DNA of 64,000 nt from Arabidopsis thaliana (Eukaryota; Streptophyta; Magnoliopsida; Brassicales; Brassicaceae): contig NC_003076.8 of assembly GCF_000001735.4 (NCBI RefSeq), positions 558,001-622,000 on the forward strand, written 5' to 3'. How positions within the stretch are numbered: the stretch's first letter is position 1; every line of letters begins with the position of its first letter. Positions 45,946-55,781 of this stretch are shown here, one piece after another. Below the pieces are notes generated by a model. That model did no database searches, was not told the origin of the DNA, and saw nothing but the letters and a program-made list of their open reading frames with translations. A program made the translations under genes and the position numbers.

Positions 45946-46606
45946 TCTGATGGGTTTGGATCACAAAAATGCCATAGACTTCCTGTATTTCAATAACATG
46001 TGGAACAAAGCAAAGGCTACAGTCACAGACTATGAGACAGAACACAGAAGATTTCGTATCCCCAAAGAGTTGAACCAAAAGATGGGAAGTGGGTAACTTG
46101 ATCAGAAGACAACGGAAACGTGACTTAACCCAACCACTGAGATGTTCCTGATTAGCAGCCGAGAGGTGTACATGTGTTTGCATACGGATAGAGCTCAAAC
46201 AAAATTCTTCATTCTCTGCAGAAGCCTGAGATGTTCTCCACGCAACCTGCATCATCTGTTGCAATTTCCAATAAGCTAGTTAGCCTCTGTGAAGCATTAT
46301 GTCGAATAGGTGATATGCAACATTTTTGTTCTTGACACTTGGTGACCTCCTCATAGTAATCCGAGCCAATTCCGATGTGGGTTTTTCTTCGTGGTGAATA
46401 AAGAACCTATCAATGCCAAAACCAGAGAGTAAATCATCAAAAATTAGGACATGTGATTGTGACTGTAATCGAAATCCAATGGTGAAGAAAACAAGTCCAC
46501 GATGCTCCTTGAAAGATCGAATTCTCAATCTTCTGTTGTTGGAGAACACAAATCTGTCGCTAAGGTCAAAGCTTTTTCCTCCTCCTTCGATTGCTGTTCT
46601 AGACAT
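45946..46606 (-). other. Possible minus-strand hypothetical gene leading into the tandem array
   Basis: Open minus frames at 46606-46280 (MSRTAIEGGGKSFDLSDRFV ... ARITMRRSPSVKNKNVAYHL) and 46264-45896 (WRTSQASAENEEFCLSSIRM ...) are followed by the array frames. The order would fit a multi-exon transcript that starts near 46.6 kb and reads through the repeats. Splice sites are not convincing and I know no homologue, so I list it as a possibility only. Confidence 0.3.
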
Positions 46607-46980
46607 GATGAATCAGAGTCTGTAATCGTTACTTTCTGTGGCTAGGAGCAGCGAATCCTGACCGTTGGATTGGTTTTTCTTTTTCTTTTTAATGTCCGTG
46701 ATATTATTGTCTGAAGAAGAAAGAGAGACCAGTTTTGACTTTTGACTTCGAGTAATGAGAAGAAAAAGCACAGTGAGATTGCTGTTCTTGACGTTGAGTC
46801 AGAGTCTGTGGCTAGGAGCAGCTTCTTTTGTTTTTTGAATCGACAATGGTTGAGGAATAAACGAAATCCTGACCGTTGGATTTTTTCTTTTCTTTTCTTC
46901 TACTTAATAATGTCCGTGATATTATTATTGTCTAAAGGGGAGACCCGAGAAAGAGCGAGACCAGTTTTGACTTTTTGGAC
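46588..46980 (+). repeat. Tandem duplication, about 195 bp period
   Basis: GATTGCTGTTCT(A/T)GAC near 46588 and 46780, AGTCTGTGGCTAGGAGCAGC (interrupted in copy 1), AATCCTGACCGTTGGATT near 46657 and 46865, AATGTCCGTGATATTATT, then GACCAGTTTTGACTTTT in both. Indels of a few to 30 bp separate the copies. Confidence 0.85.
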
Positions 46981-47181
46981 ATTGTGTGTTTTCGATTCGA
47001 TCTTTTTTTTCTGAAGGTATGCTTTTGAATTCGATTTTTTTTTTTTTTTCTCGAGATCTTTGCTTCGTGGTGTTTCCTTTGGACTTCGTTTGGTGATATT
47101 TCTGGGTTTCGTCTTTTGACGTTTTTTTTTTCTTCTCGATGAAATGTTTACTCAGCTGCCAAATTTCTCTGTTTGATATTG

Positions 47182-47500
47182 AGTGAGAGAGATTTGTTAC
47201 TTTTTACAAAATCAACTAGTTTTAGGTTACCAAATTTGGTTTCGGTTTCGATGCTTAAACAATAACTTGGTGTAGTCGGTCTCTGTATGAATGTGTGTGT
47301 GTGTTGTTTTTGCTGCTGATTTGGATCTGTGCTTTTGTTATAGCGTTGAAAATGCCTCGTTATGATGACCTTTGAACACGGACTCGTTATATGCTAATTT
47401 GGAACTTTGCTTGAAACAGTTGATTTTTATCTGGATTTACATTTGATGTTTTATGCTTTTATCTCAAAACTCTGTATATATGAAGCTACGGATATTTGAC
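47182..47500 (+). repeat. Long direct repeat copy B
   Basis: Partner of 44495-44802. It starts at GATATTGAGTGAGAGAGATT and ends after GAAGCTACGGATATTTGA. It lies between the 195-bp duplication and the dehydrogenase fragment. Confidence 0.85.
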
Positions 47501-47711
47501 CTCTGATATCCTATTTTGAAGTCTCAGCCTTGAGTGCACCACCTGCATGAGGATGTCATGAGATTTTTTTTTTTAGTGGTTTTTGAATCTTGTAACTACT
47601 AGTTGTTTTGGAGAAATTATGAGATTGTTCCTAAAATGTTTGGTAGCCCTTGTAATAAAGGTGTCAGCTTTGCTCTTGGGAAATGTTTTCGTTGGTCTTA
47701 GATGTTGGTAA

Positions 47712-47935
47712 ATGCATGTTGCAGTTAACAATGCTGGTACTATCAATAAGAACACCAAGATTTGGGAAGTCTCTGCTGAAGATTTTGACAATGTCATCAT
47801 GGTTAAAGGAGTAGCAAATGTGGCTGCGCCATTTTATCCCTTTGATGTTCCCACGGAAGCAAGAAATTACTGTAAATATGTCTTCTGGATGGTGGAAGAT
47901 CTGGTGCTGCCCTGGTGAGTTTCATTGTGACTGTA
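47712..47935 (+). pseudogene. Short-chain dehydrogenase gene fragment
   Basis: Begins at VNNAGTINKNTKIWEVSAED, followed by FDNVIMVKGVANV, the middle of an NAD(P)-binding SDR. The reading frame then shifts: NMSSGW and GGRSGAAL are found in other frames of the next 90 bp. There is no upstream glycine motif and no YxxxK downstream. It is unrelated in detail to the intact SDR at 10.6 kb, so it came from another locus. Confidence 0.8.
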
Positions 47936-48221
47936 ATCCCCTTCATAGCCTGAAACCTCTACTCTGGTGCTGCCCTTGAAGACTTTGCCTTTGTCGTAAG
48001 TACTTCCACTTCATAGCCTGAAACCTCTACTCTTTCTTTTCCAGTGTGACTGTGATCCCCATGGATGTCTCTGTCCTTGAGGATCTTATCAGATAGAACA
48101 CACAAAAAAGGTCTGTTTGGTTCTTGTCTTTTCTGAAGCTATATCCTCAAGGTCTTCTTAAGAAAGGTTTATCTTTTGTGAATTTGATTGTTTTCAACTG
48201 CTCATTTTTTTGTTTGTGCAG

Positions 48222-49965
48222 GTGATGGTTCCTTCTACGTGGCTTGGCACTGGGGAAAATTGGACACTGATGAAGACAATCAGAAAACTACGAAGACGGT
48301 CAGTTGATGTTTCACCATAGCTGAGTGTTTCTGTTTGATTTGCTTTTTTCTTCCATTTCTAGAAAATGAGGACATGTGTTTTGTATGGGTTTTCAGGAAA
48401 GTTCTCCAAGAGTTAAGGTGTTGGAGTGTTTGGTAATGAAGTAATAGATACAAATATACCTGTCCAAGTATGGAGATACTACTTGCTGACCAACAGGCCT
48501 GAAGTAACTGATCGCTGCCTTCTAGGTGTTTCTTCGTTCATCATAGGCATGCATAAACGTGTAAATGTCACCAACACTGGTTTGCTCTGGGGACTCTGCC
48601 TTCTAGGTGTCTGACACATTGTTTCCATGGAATGATTTGCAAGCAAAACTGAATGGCGAGTTTCTGAACAACCTAGGCAACTCTGTTAATCGAGCTCTGA
48701 GTTTTATAGCAAAGCACATGATAATGCAGGTTGGTTATACTTACTTTCAAATTCAATATTTTTAAGTATTTGGTGTTACCTGTAGATGGCTTTTTAGTTT
48801 GGCATATCCAAAAGAAAATATGGGATCTGTTGTATTCTTTTATTCAAACCAGCCAGTTGGTGTGTGCAAGTGAGAGATATTTGAATCGCAGGACATCAGA
48901 CTATTGTAAAATGTTTGCTTGCGATTTTTGGTTTTCAATCTTTTTTTTGAACAAATAGGTAATTTAAAAACTTGAAAATGATAGAAAGGTGCATCTGGCT
49001 TGCAAGAGTCTTTACTATTATGATTATCCTGCTAAAGCTAATGTAACGCTCTCTGATAAGATTCCTCTCTTTGTAAGCTTATATGGACATGGAACGATTA
49101 ACTGATAGAACATATAAAGATCGTTATACATGTATATGTATATCTGTTCATTCATACACTCTAGTGGATGGTCAAATGTTTGCATTTGGGATAGCATAAA
49201 TGATCAAATTCTCTTAGAAACAGTTGAGTAATGTTATATGAATCTTGGCGTGGTATGGCTATCTGAGTTTCTGTGCCTGCTTTTTTAGGTTCATAGTAAT
49301 GTTATATGTTGGGGTCTTAAAGGGTTTATCGATTCTCTTTTCATCGTTGTGTCACATGTATGATTCATCTGGGTCTCTACTTCAAGCAAAGCAAAGACGA
49401 CGATTCTTCCGGATCCTTTAAAACCAAAGAACTATGGTAAGAGATTTTCCTACTGAAATTGCTTTTAGAAGAACTGCTGCTGGTTTAGTACACCTCTTGT
49501 GAGGTCGGTTTGATTGTTTATTTCGAAAATTTTGTTTCTATTTATTTCTAGAATGCCAAGTGTGATTAAAGCTGTCTATTGCATTTTGTAGGTATTTAAG
49601 CAGCAAGTAAACCATGGTAGATAACTATGGCAAGACTTGATATTCTATTAGGTAAAATTGTGAAGGCTGAGAAACATCCTAAGGCAAATGCATTGTATGT
49701 AGAAGAAATTGATATTGGGGGTGGTGAAATTAATTACCGCTTGAGGAAATGCAGGTTTGTCCAATCAGTCTAGTCATGTGTTTTCTTCCCAATATCATTA
49801 TCAGTATGTAATCCCTTCTACATTCCAATTGATCTACTGTTGTTTCTGAACAGAACCGTATGGTTTCTGTTCTTTGTAACTTGAAGCCGGCTACAAATGA
49901 GGGATATTGTGTTACAAGCAATGGTTCTTGCAGCTTCCAGTAGTGAGGAAAGCAAGGTAGAGTTC
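48222..49965 (+). pseudogene. Methionyl-tRNA synthetase gene fragment with introns
   Basis: Pieces appear in the right order for cytosolic MetRS. VMVPSTWLGTGENWTLMKTI is at 48222. KFSKS is at 48398, directly followed by a stop. GVGVFGNEVIDTNIPVQVWR and YYLLTNRPEVTD follow, and then DLQAKLNGEFLNNLGN near 48635. The C-terminal EMAP-II-like tRNA-binding domain is [20 protein letters not shown] near 49630 with NRMVSVLCNLKPA near 49856. Acceptor-like T-rich/CAG sequences precede several pieces, so introns are kept and the copy arose by DNA duplication. There are several stops and frameshifts, and the N-terminal catalytic half (HIGH region) is absent. Confidence 0.85.
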
Positions 49966-50099
49966 ACAGGACAGGAGTATCTGAACTGTTTGTAGTTCCG
50001 CTATGTTCATTTCGATTGTATAGCAAATTGTTCTTTGCTGGAAACCCTGAATCTGCTAGTATTGGAAAGCGAGTTACATTCAGCTTTTAGCAACCATAC

Positions 50100-51370
50100 A
50101 ATTTGAGATTTTAATTCTTTTGTGTCGAACTAATTGATGTTTGTCTTCAATTTTTTTTAACTCTTCTGACTGTAATAACAAAGACAGTTGGTCGGGATAT
50201 AGGAGAAGACAGGGTGGAGAGAGAGCTGATGGGCTTAATTATCTCTCACAACTTCTAGATGGGCTTTCATAAGTTAAAAGCCCATTATGATTTAGTTGGG
50301 CTATCAACGTAAACTGAATTGTGATTAGAAAAAAAAAGGAAAAAGATAAACCGAATAATTATGTATGACGTATATGCCGTTGATTTGGAATACTGTATGC
50401 AAATCCTGACCGTTACATGTTTAATAATTATGTATAACGTATGCCCTTGTTTTATCGAACGTTAGATTTTTCCTCTGATAAGAGTGTGCAAGGCACGTGA
50501 CGACCGAAGAGAAAGTCATGTTGGATATTGTATGTCACATGCATGAGGATCCAGTCGCCATGAGACTGAGATTAGGGAGATTAGATTCTAAGGGATATAT
50601 ATGTGAGCAAAGATTCTAATCTCATTTGTTCTTTTGTTGATTCATTGATTTCTTTTATTTTTCTTTGTTGTTCATTGATACAATTGTTTGATTTGATCGT
50701 CGATAACCGATAATAATTAAGAGATATTTGAGTTTTAAAAAGCTTATCACACTCATTTGCCAATTATATTCTAATTGCCGTCAGTTCAATGCAAAGGTAA
50801 ATACCAAATTGGTTTCATCATGCTAGTGAATAGTGTCGATGGAGAATGTTAACACTGGTTATTGATCAACAGTAAAATACAGATCTAGCTGTTGCTGCAT
50901 ATAAGTTTTAAGTACTTATCTTATTGCATCGTAGGTTTCAGTTTAGTTACGATACTGCTTAGTTTCAACAATTCAATGCTTGAGATTTTGATTGTAATGA
51001 TTAGTTAGACAGAAATTTATATTATGAATGTGTATTAAAATTTTAGTCTAAAGGCTTGACTAGTAAGTATGTCAGATTAATAAGTGAATTATGAAATTAC
51101 GTAGTCAATAGAGGGACAACAATTTTAAGCTAAAAGATATTAATTTTGTTTAAAACCGAAAAAAAATATCTATTATTCTATTGATGAATGGAATTTTTAA
51201 ATTTTGGTTTAATTTTAAAACGTGCATGGTAAACTGAAAATTCACTTGGTACGTATTTTTTACGTACTATTATTTAACACAAGTTTTAAGAAAATGTATG
51301 TATTTAGCGGAATCACATTTTCAAAACGTAGAAAACTGCATAACATTCAAGGCTAAATAACACAATACAA
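50100..51370. other. Intergenic region with short repeats
   Basis: Contains site II-like motifs (AGCCCATTATG, TTGGGCTATC) near 50279-50303. A small duplication TAATTATGTAT(G/A)ACGTAT is near 50356 and 50430. The copy of the 41.4-kb repeat lies at 50455-50520. No gene is supported. Confidence 0.45.
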
Positions 51371-51380
51371 TGTAGTATTT

Positions 51381-53679
51381 TTAGCAATTGCTTTGTTTGA
51401 GCAAAATGGAGACATTATTGTTGCGAGAAAGTGTTTCAACCATGTCAAACAGCTCTTCTTCAAACCATGGTGCATCACCATTAAAGTAGATGCCTCCCAA
51501 CCAAACAACCATCCTCTCTAGCGTCTTTGCGTTTCTCAGCACCAAATCCATAAACGAAGCCACGAGTTTCAACGTTGCATCATTACAACCCAACATCTTG
51601 TAGATCTCCTTTGAGGTAGGAAACACCTCACATGTTGATCTCCAACATTGATCCGGATATAAACCTTTTAAATGATGCATTTTCTGTAGAACATAAAAAA
51701 TTATCCTATAGAGAATAAGCTCATCTCCAATATATTTTTCAATTAGAGTAACTCAAAAATATAGTAGAGTTTTTTTTTTTTCTTCAATGTACCACTCTAT
51801 TTTTTTATTTTTATTTTAAAGTGCAAAAAATAGAGTTACTCTAAATGTAAAGCAAACATATATTTTACTCTATTTTAGAATGGAGTTGTAAAGAATTTTG
51901 CTATGTAATAAAGTTTAGGGAAAAAGTAGAGTAGACTTGGAGATATACCCTTGGTAAAAATATCAATCCTATATCCCAACGAAAGTGAAAGACATGTGGT
52001 TCATGGAATGTTCCTAGTGCGTTATTAGTATGCATGGTCTTATATATAAATCGACAAGGAAATAAAAGAGGTAAAAATACCATTATGTCGTGGCTTAGCT
52101 GCAATGTGTGTAATGTTAGAGCATCTCCATTGGTGCATCTTAGCCCATATCTTAGCTTAGTATCTTAGGTGTAAACATTTAAAATTAAATCAAAAATGAT
52201 TAGAATGCTAAGAAGTGAATCTTAGTTAAGATGTTTTATGTGTGTTAAGAAGTGTAGACATGTTGCAATATGAGTGGTTGAAAGTAAAGACAAAACCAAA
52301 CAAAAGTAAAAATTCACCTCTGTGTATTTAGCTAAGATACCAAAAAGACAAAACTTATATTCTTAACCATTGGATGTAATACATGCTAAGATACTTTCTT
52401 ATTTTCTTAACTCACAAAAAAACAAAAATTTATTCTAAAATATTGGTAAGATTCAAGATTAAGAATCAATTGTATCTTAACCATTGTAGATGGTCTTAGC
52501 TTCTTTAATCCAGGTGAATTCTGTAGTAACCTTGATATACCAGGGATTACAGATCGAACGAACTCCGTTTTAACAGTCAAAGTTTGGACCTTGAGCGTTG
52601 GGAAAGGAACACCGCGGAGCTCGGCGAGAGATAGAATCTGACAAAACGAGATGAAATTAAAAGGTCATGTTTGCTAGAAACCCACTTAGCAAGTTGGCGT
52701 TCTAAACCATCAAAGAAACATTATTAACCAAATAATAGTTCTACAGGTTTTAGACTTTAGAGTATACCTGAAGAAGGGTTTCCCCAACAGTAAGCCTCTT
52801 AACGTTGTGAAATTTTGATAGCATCTCCAGCGCCATGGTTTGATAACCATCTGCAGTCAAGGGAGAGAGTAGGCTACTGATAATGGTAAGGTTAGCTTCG
52901 CTCAAAGAGGAGACATCCACTATAGTAGATGGTGTGCTAGAGTATGTCAGTCTCAAATAATAGATGTGTGGCGCAACAATCGCAACTGGTCCTGTGCGGC
53001 GATATTGCTGATTTATATCCAATCTCCTCAGATTCGGTGATTTACTCAGATCAAGACGCTCAAGTAATCTGCATGTATCCAGTGTCAAGCTTTCGAGAAT
53101 TGGACAGCCAGAGAGAATATTATGAATGGATTCGTCTGGAATTTGACAAAAACGCAGTGTTAAGTTCCTTAGGGATTTCCAAGACACTGTGCATGTGGGA
53201 ATCATATCAAAAAAGTCCAACGTCACGTCGAGTAGCTTTAAGGAGGAACTGAGATAGAAGATATCTGGAAATCTGTAAGTCTTGGAGTATGTGAAATCCC
53301 TAACGAACACAGACAGATTTTGCACATTGCGGGAGAGAGCAAACTCGATCCAGCTATCAACCTGGGGTACAGTGTTGCTGTTAAGGTCCATAACAAGTTT
53401 GAAACTAGTGATTATGGGAGCCGTGTAGGAAGTTAGGGTTTGGTTCATCGCTCCGTGCTTGAGTGTAATGTCGAGACAAGGTGTCTCGCACCATACATGC
53501 CTCCATCGTCGGGATAAGACGGAAGTTCTCATGGCCAAATCGGTGGGAATAAAGGAGAGAATATGGTGAAGGATATCATCTGGCATATAGTTGATGAAAT
53601 CTGCACCATCGATTATTCGTTGGATTCTGCGGTGGCTACGATGTTGTCGTCGGCCCCGTCTCTCTCGCCTTTTCGCCAT
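51381..53679 (-). CDS. F-box/LRR/FBD protein gene, interrupted by a MITE
   Basis: Exon 1 (53679-52768) begins with a basic tail, then an F-box (DFINYMPDDILHHILSFIPT and MRTSVLSRRWRHVW), then LRR-like segments (NLTLRFCQIPDESIHNILSG, LESLTLDTCRLLERLDLS). Exon 2 (52637-52081) starts ILSLAELRGVPFPTLKVQTL and holds the 377-bp MITE. Exon 3 (51683-51381) is the FBD end (VASFMDLVLRNAKTLERMVV, NNNVSILLKQSNC). F-box proteins are substrate receptors of SCF ubiquitin ligases; the FBD subgroup is large and fast-evolving in Arabidopsis. Without the MITE and one target copy, exon 2 stays open and reads KKLTLHTLQLSHDIM to its donor. With it, the frame is broken unless the MITE is spliced out. I recall the locus as At5g02700, labelled putative. 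Possibly a recent pseudogene. Confidence 0.75.
51715..51946. mobile_element. Degenerate MITE-like insert in F-box intron 2
   Basis: Begins near GCTCATCTCCAATATATTTT and ends near GTAGACTTGGAGATATAC, so CATCTCCA and TGGAGAT face each other. AGAGTAACTC and GAGTTACTCT lie inside as inverted blocks. The size (about 230 bp), AT-richness and CATCTCCA ends resemble the MITE at 52119, but I see no clean target duplication. Confidence 0.4.
52119..52495. mobile_element. Harbinger/Tourist-type MITE, 377 bp
   Basis: Flanked by TTA on both sides (52116-52118 and 52496-52498), the TWA target of PIF/Harbinger elements. Left end GAGCATCTCCATTGGT and right end (inverted) GACCATCTACAATGGT differ at four of 16 positions. 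The body is AT-rich without a coding frame. It sits inside exon 2 of the F-box gene. Confidence 0.8.
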
Positions 53680-53999
53680 CTAACGCAGATGTCTTTAGGT
53701 TTTCTTTTGTCTACAGAAGAATTACGTTTAATATTTATATACAATCGGCCTCCCATGGAAAAGACGGCAAAAGCTATGAATCGACTAATGACCCTTTTAA
53801 GCATTACCCTTTAACGGCCCAAAATGTATTTATAAGATTATGGCCGGGCCTAGTAAGACAAGTTTACTTTAACCTTAACTTTAACATTACCAGTACCCCA
53901 AAATGCCCAAAATTAATGTATCCTCAATCACTTGTGTTACTTTTACAAGTATCGAATTATCTGTAACGTAATCCCTTAAATAATGTACGTATTAGTCTA

Positions 54000-54180
54000 C
54001 TGTCCAAATACTGCGCTTTTGAAGATTGACACCAATCTGAAAACAAAACAGAGCACAACCAACTAATCGAAGTAACATAACATGAATATTCAATAGAGAA
54101 CAGTATAAACCCCTTCTAAACACTGACCTTGTAGCACAATTCGAATCGGAGACAGAAAAACAAAAACAATCCGCCATTAT
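54000..54180 (-). pseudogene. 5' fragment of the QQT1-like gene, inverted copy
   Basis: On the minus strand: AATGGCGGATTGTTTTTGTT, ATGTTACTTCGATTAGTTG, then ATTGGTGTCAATCTTCAAAA and GCGCAGTATTTGGACAG. These are the same blocks as at 39762-39890 on the plus strand. It carries an additional 70-bp stretch and stops five codons into the GTPase frame, before the P-loop. Confidence 0.8.
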
Positions 54181-54216
54181 TATTGGGTTATTATTGACAC
54201 ACTGATAAGACCCAAA

Positions 54217-54348
54217 AGATGCGAGTAGTGAGTTTGTAAGAAACTGTCCCAAGCTGTGACAACCCATAGTTATTGTCTTCTTGTCTCTTTGTGTATTGTT
54301 GCTCAATTTGTTTCACGAGAATAGAAAATCATAGTAAGATGAGGTTTG
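54217..54348 (+). repeat. Dispersed repeat, partner at 41773-41885
   Basis: Same blocks and orientation as the 41.8-kb copy. It starts 37 bp beyond the inverted QQT1-like fragment. Confidence 0.85.
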
Positions 54349-54627
54349 GTTGTACACAAACAAACAAAGAAAGGAAACGCGTGTAAGTTTTTGAAACTTT
54401 TGTTTCTTGAAGAATCAATATATGAGAGCCAATGCTATGTACCAACAATAAAAAGTGGATCTTGTTGTTGTATAAAGAATGGTTTGCGACTGAACCGGAT
54501 AAAAAAAATGGTTTGCGACTGAACCGGATGCAAATTCACAATTTGCGGTTGAACCGGCTTTCGCCATTTGGGTTCTAATCTTATCTTGACAACATTTCTT
54601 GCTTCTCTAATTTGCGCCAAAAGAAAA

Positions 54628-55480
54628 ATGGATATGTCGCTTGCGTTATCGACGGCACCAATGAGTAGGACGATTATCTCTGCCACGAGGCGGTCCCAAG
54701 TTTCACAACCTAAAGCTAAGAAAGTCAAGCCGGCGAATAAGCGGCCAACGATGTCGACAAGCGGTTTCTCCGGCGGAACGACAAAGGAGTTGACTTGGAA
54801 GTGCGTAGAAGGTTGTGGAGCTTGCTGTAAGATTGCAAAGGACTTTTCCTTTGCAACACCTGACGAAATCTTCGACAACCCTGATGATGTTGAGGTTTGT
54901 TTGTTTCTCACCCACCACTTGTTCGACTTAATTACTCTGTTAGGTGTTAAAACGTTAATATATATATAATCTTATGCTTAATCCAGCTGTATCGAAGCAT
55001 GATCGGAGATGATGGATGGTGTCTAAACTACGACAAAGCTACACGCAAATGCTCTATTTATGCTGGTAACAATCAATCATTATTAGCTATCAGATTGTTC
55101 TCTCTGTTTATGGACTGAAACTTTGAACGTTTTCTTCCTTTCCTGAGTTCAGATCGTCCATATTTTTGTCGGGTTGAGCCAGAGGTTTTCAAGTCACTCT
55201 ACGGGATTGAAGAAAAGAAATTCAACAAGGAAGCTGTCAGGTAACTCTCCTTGGTTGTATAACTCTATTTCACAAGCTCTTACACACTGAGAGTGTTTAA
55301 ATCAAATGTGTATCTGAATCTTAATTAGGGGATATAACAAATGTGGAAGAGATAAATGTGAAAAATATCTTTTTACGTTGCAGCTGCTGCATTGACACAA
55401 TTAAGACGATATACGGCCCTGATTCCAAAGAATTGGATAGCTTCAACCGTGCCATCAGAAGTAATCCGAGCTCGAGTTGA
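54628..55480 (+). CDS. YkgJ/UPF0153-type Cys-cluster protein, 176 aa
   Basis: Four exons: 54628-54894, 54987-55065, 55153-55240 and 55384-55480. A basic Ser/Thr-rich N-terminus of about 55 residues (possible organellar targeting) precedes TWKCVEGCGACCKIAKDFSF, the CxxxCGxCC cluster of the putative zinc/iron-chelating YkgJ family. DDGWCLNYDKATRKCSIYAD and RPYFCRVEP add further conserved Cys, and SCCIDTIKTIYG closes the set. The exact metal and role are unknown for the plant proteins. A duplicate of the promoter plus exon 1 lies at 38.7 kb. A short promoter duplication (GGTTTGCGACTGAACCGGAT at 54480 and 54511) is also present. Confidence 0.88.
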
Positions 55481-55781
55481 TTAGTCAGATAAACTCAAAG
55501 GAAGGTACTGATTCAGTTCTTTTCTTCGTAATACATACCTTAGAGTTCCCCTCAATGCATTTGTGGATTAGAATGTGTACAATAAATAGCCTTATAGTAT
55601 TGGAAAATTTTGGGATTATTTTTGACTGAGATTACTAAAGTATGTGGAAGAGAAGCAAATACCAAAAGACAAAAAGTGAGATCCTACTGTCAATCCTCTT
55701 CCCTAATATAAGCTGCAAAATTCATGAAACACCAAAAGTCTTTATGCAAAACAAATCGTGGACGAACCTTCTTAAAACATG

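Noticed and set aside
44495-47500. Direct repeats considered as LTRs of a retroelement
   Set aside because: No TG...CA ends, no primer-binding or polypurine site and no retroelement coding sequence between them; one copy is the 3' flank of a host gene.
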